Positions 1 through 13,816 are shown, counted from the first letter of the stretch. The stretch is 64,000 nucleotides of DNA from Eulemur rufifrons (GCF_041146395.1 NC_090989.1:217094843-217158842); one strand, 5' to 3'. The notes: generated by a model from the letters alone, not told the origin. Made by a program: numbers and translations.

Positions 1-3000
1 TCTAGTATAGAAGAACAGCTGCCATTTCAATTTGTTTACTTTCTAAACTTGAATATAGATATATTGGGTTTCCTCTAAGTAAGGCATTCCACTGGCCTCT
101 GAGATACGAAATTTGAGAAAAAGGCTTTTGGGTCATTTAAACCAATGACTTGTGGGAGATTCTCTACATCAATATCTGTTTTATAAGTCCTAAATAATTT
201 CAGAAATTTCAACCTGACTCAGACACTTTTATTTACCATTCACTATACAGAGTGGGACATTTCTTGATTGCTAAACATGTATTTTTAATTTTCCAATAAA
301 AGACTCGTTGCAATTCAAGGCAAAAAGGATTCTTTGGTGAACTTAAAAATTTTGGATTTCCTGAGTTAATGTTGATATTTTAACATAGGAAATACTCCAC
401 TAAAATAGCTTTTCTTTGCTAATAATTGCAGACTCAGGTCAGGAAAACTTTCAGTAGAACATAGTTTATTATTCTGAGCACTCTGTACTTTTATGAATGT
501 GAGTTATTTCAACTTTACTTTATAAATCATTTGATATGAAACATCATTTGATAGCAAACTTTTTTGTTCTTTCCCACAGGTCTAGAGTACTAGTAACAAG
601 TACTGGCATCTCGATGCAATCTAACACCTTACAAATGTAAGATGTTCTCCCAAGTTACTAACCTAACATTAGTATGGTTATCTTTCATTACTTTCTTCAT
701 TTAAGAAACCCGTTTCCTAGCACACTGGTTTTATTTGAACTGTTGGAGTTATGCTATATAAAAAGACATCATTTTAAGCAGCAATGGCCCAAATGGTAAC
801 TAATTCCCTTATAATCACTGATTACATGTTCCCTATTCACTCAGCTGAAGAATCAGAAAATTACCCCCAAATCCACAAAATCCAAAATATTAAAAACCTC
901 TGAACGAATAAATATGTGCTGAGGGTACCCCACCATAAAAGAGTTTTTCCTCCCTCTCCTTTAAGATAATATTATTTTCTCTTATTCGAAAACTGTTCAT
1001 GATTTTTAGACTCATCTTTGAGAACAGGGAGGAAACGATCTCATTTACCAGAAAGGCAAGAATCATGATGAGACTGTCCGGGGTGGTTGTAGAGCTTAAC
1101 ACAACCCAACTCAAAGGGGCTCAAACCCAGGAAAGAAAGGCAAAGGAGGCAGATTTTCAGAGGAACTGAGAATGTGTCCAGTCTTTGGGTGCACAATACT
1201 TTTATTCAAGTGTCTGGGGACAAACCAGAGTGGGGTTTGATGCAACACGTGTTCTTACACATCCTGTAGGAAAAGGATGGCCTGGGAGTCCTATTAGCCG
1301 TCAGAGCAAAGTTCTTTCACCATCAAACTTTTGTTAAGTTTGGATAAGAGATCTGGATACTTCAAGCTTATATGTTTCTGTGTTTTGTACTTGCTTTCTT
1401 TTCCCTTTGTTTCCCGAGAAGGTTTTCAAATGGCAGAGAGGCCACTGGTGGAAGTAGCTTCCATAGTAGGAGCCACTGTCCTGCTGATGCTGGCAGGTGC
1501 CTGGGGGACATAAAGGAAGCAGGCTGGGAAGCTTAGGATCTGGGAGTTTTCTCTGACACTCCTATTACAGAGTAAATACTGTAATGCGGTGATATTCAGA
1601 GTAACAATAAATTTCTCCTTACAGTGCAGGGATACCTGGGACATGCAGTTAGAGGGACTGGAAGACTCTGCTTGCAACTTGTCACCTGAAGGCTAAGCCC
1701 ATCCAGTTACTCAAAGAACCCTGGTGGGGGCGGCAGTGCACATCTGGAAAGCAGGGTAGTGTCCTGAGTCATAATTCTGTCTACCTGTGGCTTTCTCTCC
1801 TCTTTCCTTGCAAGGGAATATCTTGTTGATCTGGCTCTTCAAATCGTGATAGTAAAGGCTAAGTCTCAAAATACCAAGGTTTAAATGGTGTTGAGAAGTA
1901 ATAGCATAAGAGGAGATGGCGAGGGGTGGGGCTGAGTAAACGGGTGAGGCACATTTGCAAGAGTTAGGCTTAGGTTCAGAGCAAAAACAGCCTCGGTCAC
2001 TATCATATTTGCTCCCCTCTACAACTGTTTAGTTTTAGAGACACTTCGCCCATGCTGGAGGCCCACTGCTTGCTGATGCTAGTTTAACAGTGATGAACTT
2101 GGATTTCTTTCCCGTAATTTTCATCTTCACTTACAGGCAAATATTGGTCTGTAGAACAAGCCAATGGAGTGACAAGGAAAGGTTTACTGTTTCTCATTTT
2201 ATCAGATAGTTTACCGTCTATTTTGGCCCCATGATTGAACTGAGCTGCTAAAATCTTAAAATCCAGTGGATTATCCAGGTAGCCTGTATTTTGAGAACTT
2301 CCCTCCACCCATCACAGTTTTGACAAAAATAAACCTTAAAAAAATGCTCAAAATGCAAAAGAAAATAAAACAGTTGCAGTCTTTCAATGTGTTTGTTCCC
2401 CAGGACCCAAGTGATCTTATCTACAGAGGGAGCTGTTTGAAGCATAAAGTAAGGATTTTGCATTTCAGCTTAAATACTGATTAAAAGGATTGTTGTTGAA
2501 AATAATAGAGTTACAGTAATAAAAGAACAGATTATCACCAAAGTCTATTTAGCAACAGTCACAGTATCAGGTTGCCAAGTCTGAGTTTGAGGTCACAGTC
2601 TTTTTGTGGGGGGAGGAGGCAGTGGAGGAATTTCTGATTTTATTCCTTCAATATTTTGTGGACAGGAAAATATTCCAGAGAAACAACCTAGAATTTCAGA
2701 ATAAAAAGAATATATTTTTCAAAACTCCTACTTAGAGTTCACCAAATTAAAAACACACTAAATTGAGACTTCTGCCAAAACCCTCCCAGTGAAAAGTTGT
2801 TAAGTGAGAAGTTAACAGAACAAGTGCCAGTTCCTTGCTAAACCCAAAATTTTTGCACCTTAAAAGATATAGTATGTTGAAATGACTTCATATTTCACCT
2901 TGTCAGAAAGAAAGAAATCCAAACGTTCGTGGGGGCTTGGATATCTCTCAATGTCAAGGCTCAGGCAGGAAGCCACCCAAAGAGACGGCACCATGTCCAG

Positions 3001-4320
3001 AGCCTGCATTCTTCTCACTGTTTCAGTCCAAGGCTTTACATGACTTAGCAACTTACTGTATCCACATTATGTCAAGGCCTAACTGCCCAAACATGGGCTC
3101 TCTGCCTTGCAGAGGGACAGCTGTCAATGTGGGGGAAGCCACCTGTGTCCTGAGAATGAACTGGCACCATCCTCATTGTAATCCTGAGCCTCTCTGTCAT
3201 CCTTGCATTCCTTCCCTGACACCTGCTGCTGTGGCTCCACTTCAGGGCACAACTAGATGAACCAGTCCTTCCCTTCCTCCCTAGGGCAAGGGTGCAAGGC
3301 TATTTTTGGAAAAAAACGCTTAGGTCATTATTTCAGTTCCTTTTTCTTATGATCCTCCTTCAGGGAGAGCCTCACAGAACAGGCCCTTTTCTAAAATCCA
3401 TGGACCAGATGTGTATGGAATTCAACATTTTTTCAGAGATGGTGTTCGTAACATACATTACACAAAACTTCCAGCGAAGTCTGAGCCAGCACCTCATAAT
3501 CAGATACATAAATATTTCTGCAGTGAAATGTTAGAAATTTTCACAATAAATGGAATAAATAAAGACTGTAAATAGCCTCAAATGAGTTCAGGGCAAACTT
3601 TGCCATCAAATGAATGTGAGTGTTAAATATGCAAAAGAACAGTCAGTTTTTCAGGCATTTTGGATTTTGAAACTGAGGACAAGAGATTTTGGATATGTAT
3701 TAGGTTCTTAACAAGTTAAGACAAATTAATCTATTTATTGTTAGAGAAAGAAGAGAAGGGGATATATTACAAATAGCCCAAGGGGGCTTTTCAAAGTAAC
3801 CATTTAGACAAAAAATTTGACTGTATTGCACAGGATTTGAGATAAGTGAGTTGTTCTTGTCCCTGGCTCCTGTCATATGACCTTGACATATTCTGTCTTC
3901 CAGAGCTAATCTGTGACAGTGCTATTGTCCTGGAATCTGAGCTGCCTCGCTGAGCTGCAGAGAAAGGGACCAGAAGTGGGCAGACCTAGCTTCTCTGGGA
4001 CTCTCAGGAACATTCCCAGACTAGAATAAAAACCTCAACAAGGCAAGAGTGTTGGAGCCAACTGGCACGCTTATTCTATGACTCCATAATAAAGTAATTA
4101 GGCAGTTTGATTTTTTTAAGCACATAAAACCAAAATCATATCTTTTTCTTAATATGGGGGAATTTTTTTTAAAGCCCAAATCTTTGAAGCTTTAAAGGTG
4201 GGATTGGGAAGATTATATTTCTAAGTTATCATGGTAGGGACTATTTACAAGGGAAAAAAGTGAACTTTCCCTGAGATCAAGGGTTGTCATCAGTGAAGAC
4301 ATATAGAGATCAAGGCTTAC
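1..4320 (-). other. PCSK5: PCSK5 intron after the Ser388 exon (partial)
   Basis: The intron starts at the gtaagc donor next to 4,320 and runs off the low end of the window. I found no further PCSK5 exon in it. It is AT-rich single-copy-looking DNA, with small open frames under 110 codons that share no recognisable domain. No confident repeat family was recognised. Confidence 0.75.
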
Positions 4321-4421
4321 TTGGCTTCCAGGGCCAGCGCAATGATGCCCGCAGCCATGGGGGCTGAGGCCGATGTCCCAGTGTGGTTGTCCGTGCAACG
4401 CTGCCTCAGATCCGTAGTGAT
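4321..4421 (-). CDS. PCSK5: PCSK5 exon with catalytic Ser388 (probably exon 8)
   Basis: This 101 bp exon encodes [20 protein letters not shown] then [13 protein letters not shown] plus two bases of the next Asn codon. GTSASAP is the subtilase serine active-site signature, and the Ser falls at 388 when counted from His214. NHT is an N-glycosylation sequon (Asn383). The acceptor is tctgtcttctatctag|ATC and the donor GCCAA|gtaagc. It starts in phase 0 and ends in phase 2. The following exon, expected to begin PFLTWRDVQH, was searched for by eye in 1-4,320 on the minus strand and not found, so it should lie beyond the low-coordinate edge. The exon is too short to appear as a good open frame by itself, and the assignment rests on its translated motif and splice sites. 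Confidence 0.93.
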
Positions 4422-6164
4422 CTAGATAGAAGACAGAAGTGAAAATTTTAGATCTCTCGGGTCAGTGTGAGTCACATGCAAGTAGAAAGAAATTTGCTCA
4501 TAAAAGTGGAATGGAGGGTGTTGAAATATTTGTTTTAAATTCCTTGTTCCTACACTCCTATAACCATATCACTTCCAGAGAATTGCCTGTGTGGATCAAC
4601 TACGAAAAGGGAACGGTTTGGAAATTGAACTCCACTTCTGTTAAAACCAGAGCCAGGACCAAGTTGAGCCCATGGCTTGAAACATAAAGGTTGTGCAAAT
4701 ACCTCCTTAAATTTTGCACTGTAGGCACCCTACTTGCCTCACCCTAGAGCCAGTCCTGGTTAGAACTAAAGTTCTCTCATTGGCCCAACATTTTTAAATA
4801 ACGAAATACGTTGAATCAACATCCAACCCCTGAACCAGGCATAGGTAGCAAAAGGAATAAAGGTTCCGGTCCCTGCCCTCCCAGAACTGTTACCTTGAGA
4901 GGGTTATAGATTTCAAGCCAAAAGTTCGCTCTGCCATGGGAGGAAGCTTTGCTTATGGACCTGTTTCTAGAATTCATAGAAACGTTGCATGCATGACTCA
5001 AGACTTCCTCAAAGATTAAACATGGATACTAAAAATAGGCTGAACCCAGTGTGCTTAATATGCAATAACAGTACTAAGCGTACGCTTATATATTACAGAA
5101 GATTAGCTATTTCTCCATTTTTATTTTTTAATCAAAATGTGAGAACTAGATCATTTTTATCCTCTTGGCTTAAATCCAGTTCACTTTAGCTGTGGCTGAA
5201 TAACATTACTATCTACCAAGGGTGATGTTTCTCAACTTTTGTTTCATTATTGTGTTTCATTAAGAAAAAAACACTAAATTCAAATTCTCCTTAACAAGGG
5301 AAATTAAATACTATGGAATAAGATTCTGGAAACCATTATACTATCTCTAAGATTTCTAAAATCCTCCCTCCCTGACAATGATCCATTTTTGGTCCCCTTG
5401 GGGCTAATACCTCCTCCACTGAGAATGCACAAGGCTATGAGATGAGTTAGTGGTGTCATTATGGTTGCTGGAAGACATCAGAAAACCTTTCTTCGGCATC
5501 AAGGCAAGGATATTACCACACATTACAGAGAAGAAAACTGATGTGAACGGTCAGCAGAAAGGTGAAGAGAGATCCGGCCTGTGGAAAACAAAGCTCTGTC
5601 CTTCCAAGGGCTTCAAGAAGAGTGTGAACACTGGTTGAATTTGGTTCGAATATACATTTTATCTTCACAGGAAGAAAGTACTGCATAACTACTTAGAAAG
5701 GGACCCTCACTTAGAAGTTTCTTCTATATCCACGAGGATGTCTGAGTGGACTCTTTTATTACCTCTTACAGATCTAGACTGACATCCTGGACGATTTAGT
5801 TTTACAGGATACCATCAGTTCTTTTCTTTTCTTTGTTTCTTTTGACACCTCTAATGATTCCAGATTATCATCTGTGCCAGGTAGGTATGCGTACTGATAC
5901 AAAAGAAGTAGGAGAATGAACAAAAATATATAGAACCACATAGATGTGGTGCTGGGGGAAGGGGTTGATCCTTGCACTGTTTTCCCGGCTAACTGATTAG
6001 TGTGCAAGAACCCTGACAGAGTGGGCGTGTTTGACAAGCATGAGAAATTGTTTCTTGGTTAATAGACCTTGTCACATCTGATGCTTGCAGGATGTTTGGG
6101 TGAATAGAGTCTTACTCACTTCTATATTGAGAAACTTTCTGGACTTTCAGTTGTTGACCTTTAA

Positions 6165-6745
6165 AAGGTGTTTTTTTATTGTTTTAAAAAACATATAAAT
6201 TTATCCTCAAATTTTTATGTGTACAGTGCAGTTTATATATATTTTATATATATATATTGTTATATGCACATTGCTGTACAATATTGATAGCATTTTTTCA
6301 TCTTGCAGGACTGAAACTCTGTACCCACTGAATAATTCCTCATTATGCCTCCCCTCGTCTCCTGGCAACCACCATTCTACTTTCTGTTTCTATGTGTATG
6401 ATTACTCTAGGTATCTTATATAAGTGGAATCATACAGTATTTGTCTTTTTGTAATTGGATCATTGCATTTACTATAATGTCCTCATGATTTACCCATATT
6501 GTAGCATATGACAGAATTCCCTTCCTTTTGAAGGCTGAATAATATTCCACTATTTAACATTTCCATTATCCATTTATCTGTCGATGGATGTGTGAGTTGC
6601 TTCCATATCTTGGCTATTGTGAATAATACTGCAAATGTGCATGGGTGTGCAAAAATCTCTTTGAGATCCTGTTTTTAATTCTTCCAAATCTGTGGCCAGA
6701 AATGGGATTGCTGGATCATTAAAATGGTAATTCTGTCTCATTTGA
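6165..6745 (-). mobile_element. Old L1 3' end, antisense
   Basis: It shows the typical antisense L1 3'-UTR text: ctggcaaccaccattctact, gaatcatacagtatttgtct, ggctgaataatattccacta and atccatttatctgtcgatgg. It is 5'-truncated near the gctggatcattaaaatggta block. Heavy substitution suggests an L1M-age copy. Confidence 0.88.
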
Positions 6746-9093
6746 AACTGTGGGTGAACCCGCAGCCTTAGTTTCCAAAGCCCTTGTCCCTAAGTCAATG
6801 CACAAGCACACCAGAAGCAGCCTGTTTCCAAGTCTCCAGATCTGCTGTTGTTGAAAGATGGCTGTGCCTGCATTCTTCCCATTTTACCTCACCCCACGGT
6901 CACATTCCTTTGTCCAAGTTTTATTTTTTTCAATGACTTGTGCCTGGATTCAAGATTTTTCATGATGTTTTCCCACTTGGCTCTCCTCGCTTATTCTTCA
7001 GCTGCACCAGACACATTCGATGCACAGAAACAAATCCAGGATAAACACTCCAAGTGTGTGTAGCATTGCTAAGTGTAATAAATAACCACTTCCAGCCAAC
7101 CTCAAATGTGAACAATCACAATTTTATGATGTAGGGTTTGCAATAGAAATATGTTCTATCCATATACAGTCACTAGGTATCTATACATAGAATATATACT
7201 TAAATAAAAAGCTACTTAGTACTTTTATACATAAACACCAATGAAGTGTTAAATGCCATTAATGTAGGCAAGCTTGTGGAATTCCAAATCATGATTGTGC
7301 CATAATTTTTTTCAACCACTTTAACTAAATGAAATTTGAGAGTAGTGAGTACTCTCAAAAGAGGGGTGGGGGGGTGGAGGAGGAAGGTGATGGAAAAGGG
7401 GAAGGTTAAAAGGAATGGGGAGAAAAGAAACAAAAACATCCTCACTCCCTTCTCTTCCTGCTTTAAGTGGAAATTCCAGCTGGATCATTTCAACGGGAAG
7501 TTATTGTCAGTGGTGGTGATATTTAGGTGTAAATCACTAGAAACATCTAAGGCAGGGTTTTCATCATTAACAGAAGCCATAGTACCAGAGAATTTTTATG
7601 TCTATCTTTAGAGAGAAAAGGCAAAGACCACCAAGGAGCATGCAATCTTGAAGAAAAATGATGTTCTGAAAACTGGAACCACATGAGGTAACCCCATTAA
7701 TCACAATGCATGCATACAGGATCTGACAGTATAATTCAAAGGAAAGTTGCATTCAACGGTCGATCCACAACATGGGGCACCAAGTACAGAGATTCTATAT
7801 GCAAAGCTGGAAAAATAAAGCACTTTAACTTTAGATTCCATTTTTTTAAAAAAGACTCAGAATTTGGTCTCAATCCTGGTGGTACATCTTGCATGCTCCA
7901 AATTCCCACAATTGACTCTACCCAAATCAGAAACAGAATTTTTCTCCAAAGAACTTCTCAGATTGCTCAAGAAAATATCATTTGTGCCCATCAGAGTGAC
8001 GGAAACTGGAAAAGACATCAAGCCCTGAGCCAGATCAAAGCTGTCCTGATCAGCAAATTAGATTTTCAGCCTCTCTCCGGATCAGTAGCAGATGGTTTTC
8101 TGGAGTCCACAACGTCAGGGAGGTCATCTTTCTTTGGTGAGAAATGGAATGTATTGTTAGGGTCTCGTCAGGCTCCTCTGAGAAGAACCGTCATTTTTAC
8201 TCATCCTAATATCTTATTTCCTAATATTTCACATTTCATCATTTGAGCTGATTGGACCTTTGACTGTAGCCTGTCGATGTAATTCTCCAGGGCATTTCAG
8301 TTCAGACTGGCTTTGGCCTTAAGCGACAAGCCCTTATAGCAATCCCACAGGTAAGAGCTTCTCTCTCCCAGATACCTTGTGATCTGTTTGATTCTGAAGG
8401 TGCCATATTGTTTCATATTTGTTAAAAGAGCAACTGAACAGATATTTTTAAAACATGAAATGATTCTACTGTCTGTTTCTGGTGTTGATTTTGATTTGGA
8501 TTAGAAATGTGCCAAGAAAGCTGTTTCAGACACAGCTATGGGGGATAAGGGCAGAAACCAAATGTTAAATGTGTCAATGAATAAAATAGAAGAAGCTGAT
8601 TTATTAAGCACAGTAAAATAAAAAAGGAACTGAGAACCAATGAATGCTTTTTGTGTCTACAGAAGTCACAAAGATTGGTGTAAAATTCAATCATGACAAG
8701 TCCATACAAAATCCCACTCCTGTGTTGCTAAAAGAATCTGTAAATGTGAAGTGCAAATGTAAGACTTTGTTTACAAATGTGAGGTTGCTATCACTAAAGA
8801 AGGAGCCCATCTTGTATCATTTTTGTATCTCCATAATGTTCAGCTCAGTTCCATGTACCAACAGAGGCACAATATTTATTTGCTGTTGAGTCACTAAAAT
8901 CAAAATCCTTTATACTTATTTTGTTCTACACTTTAAACTCTCCCACTCATTAGAAAACACTGCCAAGGTCACTTCTTTTTTGACTATCCAAACAAAACTT
9001 ACAGAAAGTTATAATCAATCTTATGTGTGTGTGTGTATATACACAATCCAGGGGTTAAAACGAAGTACAGCTATCACTCTCACAACTACTCCG

Positions 9094-9320
9094 GGTTGAA
9101 TATTATCCCTTATCTGAAATGCTTGGGACTCAGACGTTTTCAGATTTCAAATTTTTTCCAGTTTTGAAATATTTGCATGACACTGGTTCAACATCTCTAA
9201 TCCAAAATCCAAAATCTGAAGTGCTCTAAAATCTGAAACTTTTTAGGCGTCAAAATGACACTCCAAGGAAATACTTACTGGGGTATCTTGGATTTTCGAA
9301 TTAGGGATGCTCAACCTATT
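9094..9320. mobile_element. Short TIR DNA transposon relic
   Basis: It starts gggttgaatattatccctta and ends cgaattagggatgctcaacc, so the ends are imperfect inverted repeats of about 30 bases. The middle has ctctaatccaaaatccaaaa and agtgctctaaaatctgaaac. It matches a common non-autonomous DNA element with ends beginning GGTTGAGCATCCCTAATC. I do not recall its name with certainty. Confidence 0.7.
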
Positions 9321-9396
9321 ACCAGCGATCACCAGTTTCACAGCTTCTCCTAAAACTACCACCATGAGCAACTCTCAGTGAGGCAATGTGCCAGAG

Positions 9397-9430
9397 GGTG
9401 TGTGTGTATGTGTGTGTGCGCGCGTACGCG
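9397..9430. repeat. Alternating purine-pyrimidine (TG/CG) tract
   Basis: gtgtgtgtgtatgtgtgtgt leads into gcgcgcgtacgcg, a nearly unbroken alternating tract of about 33 bases. Confidence 0.9.
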
Positions 9431-9480
9431 TTTGTATAAAATGAAATATAAACCCACAGGAACTCTGCAAGGATGATATT

Positions 9481-9590
9481 ATACTATTCATTAGCTAAGG
9501 AAATGGAGACTCAAAGGGGCTAAGTAACTTGCCGAAGGGCACGCAGCTACTAACCGGCTGCTAAGCGGTGCAGATACCAAATCCTCAAAC
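9481..9590 (-). mobile_element. MIR SINE relic
   Basis: aaggaaatggagactcaaag and ctaagtaacttgccgaaggg are the antisense MIR core. Confidence 0.75.
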
Positions 9591-10574
9591 AGTGGCAGCA
9601 GAAGAAGCAGTCACCTGCTACCGCAAAGACAACAGTGCCAGACCACGGCAACAACGGCGGAGAACTGGCCTTGAGGTCCAGCCCAAGTCAGCAAGTGGGT
9701 ATGGCGGTTCTCCTTCAGCCCACAGTTAAAATCAGAACTTTTCAGGAACAAAATTTCTTCTCTAGTTTTTAACCTTCTTTAGAGAATATGAACCAAACTT
9801 CTAAATAAACTAAACACATCTGGATTCGCGAGTCTTTTACTCATGAAAAATAATGACATTTTCTAAATCAAAAGGAGAGATGCTAGAGAGCAATGCGGTG
9901 CCAACGGTGACTGCATGTGAAACATGAATTGGGCAGTGGGGGTGGGGAGAGGGTAGGGAGCAGTGTGCTTCTGCAAAAGCAAACGCGGAGCTGCTCAGAA
10001 GCATTAGAAGCAATAAGATAATTCCTCCACATGGAATTGGTCGTTCAGGCCAACTCTGAGATACCCCAGGCAGCGAGTTTGTTTTGAACGCAAATACATA
10101 AAATGAAATCTGGAGAGGGCTAAGCAGAGCTGATATTCTCCAAACTTTGGCTCAGAGAACCCCTCCCAGGAGGAATACGATGGACTCTGTATCCTAATCA
10201 CTAAGACAAACTACTAGGAGGAGAAAAAGTCAAAGGCTGAACAAGTCCCAAAAGAAAGAGATGATTTAATGATGGGGGTGATTGGGATGAGAGGGAAGCT
10301 TTATCTATAAAACAGAACGTCAGAGAAATTTTGGGAGGTGGTGAGGGGTTAAAGATGGGACCTTTTAGGCTCTTTAACACTAAGAAAGGTTGTATGTATA
10401 GCTTTATCATGTGGCAGGATTCCTGCTGGCAATTTTCTATGCTAAATATCCTGTCAAATACTGTTTGATTTTCACCAACCTGCCAATAGGAGTTTCTCTG
10501 ACAGAAATAGAGCACCTCCCTGTCTTCCTGTGGCTACATACACAAGGTGTGCAGCCTCCAACCCTCTAAATGTT

Positions 10575-10860
10575 TGACAGTCATCGATGCACAAATATTT
10601 ATTGAGCTCAGGCTTTGGAAAGGAACAAAACAAAGACTTCATCCTCAAGTACATTTCATTGCAGCATGAAAAACAGTTAGTAAATAAGAAAATACACACT
10701 ATCATGGTAAGTAGCTCTAAGTGCTCTAGAAAAAAAGATGAACAGGTAAAAGGAGTAGAGAGTGGTGGAGGGGAGTGTCCCTATTTTAAGGAAGGGGTGA
10801 AGGCAATCCTCTCTGAGGTGAAATCTGAGAATAGACACAAATGAAGTGGAATCTGGTGGA
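10575..10860 (+). repeat. Old interspersed repeat, family not named (copy 3)
   Basis: Starts with tttattgagctcaggctttg and has gttagtaaataagaaaatac, then ttaaggaaggggtgaaggca. It follows the same plan as the copies at 28,900 and 33,340, but is shorter. Confidence 0.45.
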
Positions 10861-11199
10861 AGAGTGCCCTGGTTTGAACATCATATATACGCCTGCCTTT
10901 GGGAGCTCAGGGCTAACTCTGCTGCCGCAGGAACTAGCATCTCAGCTTTAGTTTTTTCAAGGAGTCCAACCGTCTGAAGGGGTATGAAAAGAGGGAAAGG
11001 TAGGAAATTCAAAATAAGTGGACTTAGCAGTGAAAAACAATAGAAACCTGTATATTCTAAATGTTTGTTTATCACTGTGAAAGGAACACAAAACAGGTAA
11101 GTGCCACGTTTTCATACAGCCCCCCATACTGGATGTCCACGGAAAGTATCAGGACGTGATAGCACACTTGTGACAAGACAGGTTTGGATGCTCATCATA

Positions 11200-11560
11200 A
11201 CTTGATTGGAACCCAGGTTCTATCACTTACTAGCTCTGTTTTTTTCCCCCCATTTTCCATTTTCATTTATTTTTTGTTGAGGTGAAATATACATATGTAA
11301 TTTACCATCTTTACCATTGTAAATGTACAGTTCAGTGGTAATAAGTACATGTGGATTCTTTCTTCCCCTCATCCTCAGTCTCCCCCTCTCCTTCCTGGCC
11401 TCTAGTTACTACCTGTATTTTTTCTAACCTTTCAAGCTTTACTTTTCTCATCTGTAAAGGGGCACAATGATCCTCCCACATGGGGTTTTAAGAATACAAT
11501 GAGATGATGCATTCAATGTGCATAGTGCCATGCAAGGCACATATGAGAAGGGCAAAAATG
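11200..11560 (+). mobile_element. MIR SINE interrupted by an L1 fragment
   Basis: The left part, ggttctatcacttactagct, is the MIR 5' core. After the L1 piece at 11,241-11,440 the MIR resumes with cttttctcatctgtaaaggg and aatgagatgatgcattcaat. The order and orientation agree. Confidence 0.75.
11241..11440 (-). mobile_element. Old L1 3'-UTR fragment inserted in a MIR
   Basis: ttgttgaggtgaaatataca and acagttcagtggtaataagt are hallmark antisense L1 3'-UTR phrases. Its ends coincide with the break in a MIR element (left part about 11,200-11,240, right part about 11,441-11,560). Confidence 0.8.
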
Positions 11561-12519
11561 TGACATTTATAACATGTTAATATAACTATAAATGTATTAT
11601 ATGGCAGACATGTAATAAGATATAAACAATTAGGCTAATGAAAGCATTATTTCATAAGACGGCTTTAAAATAACTAGTCATTTCAAATGACTTCTATTTA
11701 GCTTATAAAAGAGCTTCTTATCATTGTAATCTCTATACTTTGAATGCCTTGTTTGCTGTAATAAGATATAAGGCTATCATTGATCCAAATCTATCAAAGC
11801 ATGAATGCAATACCAAGGTCCACAACTGTGCCAGTAGTAATGGCAGGAAACCAAGGGATGGAGACTTCCCTGTGTTTTGAAATCCATGGCAAGATATTCC
11901 TGCTTGTGATCTGTGAAAAGGCATTTTGTCCTGGAAAAGTAAAATTTATTTAACAAATGTGCTTTCCCAAAAGCAGAGAGGAGTTCTTTCCTCTCTCCTC
12001 AGATCCTCAGCAATTGCCTCGGTTCAAACCACAAAGGTGCTCTATGAATGAAGAATCACAACTGTGCTCTTCTGTAGAGGCTGCAAGTGACAAAAGGAAA
12101 TGAATGGCTCAGGGAAGGAAGCCCAGCACAAAGGGAGACACTGCCATTCCTGTAACACTCAATCACAGATGCCACTAGCAGGATGCGGGCATCACCAAGG
12201 GACCCCAGGCTTCTGGGTTCAAAGCCTGGCGAAGGAAAAGTCCCAGGCGCAACACAGGATTATTCGTCATTCTGACATCTAGAAGGAAAAGGGGTCAGCT
12301 GGACCATAAAAGGCTGATGTTCTTGCCAACTCCACTCATGTTCCAACTGTTAACATATTCACGATCACAGTGGTCTTTCTTTATGGGACGGGTGGAACAG
12401 ATCGCAGTATTTTATAGGTGGGGAAAATGGAGGTGCAAGAAGCACCTCTGTTAACAACAGGTGGAAAAACGACAAACCTAACCTCCCAGGATGAAGAAAG
12501 TTACACAGGCGTAGGTAGC

Positions 12520-12700
12520 CGTAGTCCTGGCCACTCACTGAGCGGCTCGTGTGTGCCAGGCACCACGTGGGTACGTTACATTCAGTATGTTACCATCTTC
12601 ACGGAAACCCTGAGGTCAATGCTGGCATCATCTCCATTTCACAGATGAAGTAATCGAGACTCTGAAGGTTGCTTAGCCACTGGGCAGCCTGTCTAAAGCT
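12520..12700 (-). mobile_element. MIR SINE relic
   Basis: gtgtgtgccaggcaccacgt is followed by tccatttcacagatgaagta and a core-like tail, the antisense MIR pattern. Confidence 0.75.
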
Positions 12701-13696
12701 AGAGACTGTAATCTCAAATGGCTTCCAACTTCCTGTCTAACTGGGGGTAATCTGTGGATTTAGGCAAGATAAGCAAATCTAAGAACTAGATAGAGAAAAA
12801 CTCCTAGTAAGTTGCTGCTATGAAAATAGGAGTAAGAGATTAAATATAGGGTAGAAACAAGTAAAAGTTAAATATGTAAAGTGAGTAAGTGAAGGTTTTG
12901 ATATAAGAAACATTAACTAGGAAAAAGTAAAGTATATGACCCCATGAGAGGATATTAACATTTAGTTACGGTGTCCACTTTCCCTGGCAAGCTAGGATAG
13001 GAATTGTCTATCTGTGGGAAAAACCTAAATGACCCCCCACCACCTACCTGGCATGGGAGTCACAGCAGCTACCAAGCAATCACAGCAAACAGTGACAAAG
13101 GGCACACGAATGTTAAGTCTAGGGGGTAAATCTTGCAACAGTGATTCTGACGTCCCCCTCTTCATATTGTGTTCTCCCACCGGGGACCCAGGCAACCCTT
13201 CCTTCTTGGATGTTTTGCCCATTAGACTACAGGCTTCTTTTAGAGAAGGCGTTTGTAAAACTTAACAATACTCTCCCAACGGCAACAGCCCCACAGGGAA
13301 AAACAGCACTGACTAGATGGCATAATTACTTTGAAGCAATGGTGAGTCTGACTTAAGATGACTTCAGACTCTAGAAGTAAAAGAAGAGAACTCTCATTCC
13401 AGAGAGTTTTCATCAGGAATTTCACGGTGTAGAACTGATGGATGTCACTCAGCACTAGTGGACATTGATCGTGAGGTAGAAGACATAAGTTCTTCCTACT
13501 TGAAAGCAAAGGGATATTTCTATAGATTATAACATTTTTATAATGAAGGCAAAATTTCATGGGGGCATTACTTTCTACTTAGGAAAGCCAGAAACTTCAA
13601 AACTTGATCATCCCTGCATTTTCTCCTTTTATATTTTACTTTGTGTTTCCGAGTTATGCTTATTGATGAATGATGGAGATAGTGATAGGTGGACTC

Positions 13697-13733
<37 letters not shown>

Positions 13734-13816
13734 GATGTGTATATTTTTATATATATATATATATATACACACACACATGTGCATATATATATATATACAC
13801 ACATGTGCATATGTAT

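Noticed and set aside
9598..9690. GC-richer stretch with CAG/ACA-like triplets in the intron
   Set aside because: Too short and irregular for a CpG island or promoter, and no exon signal is seen.
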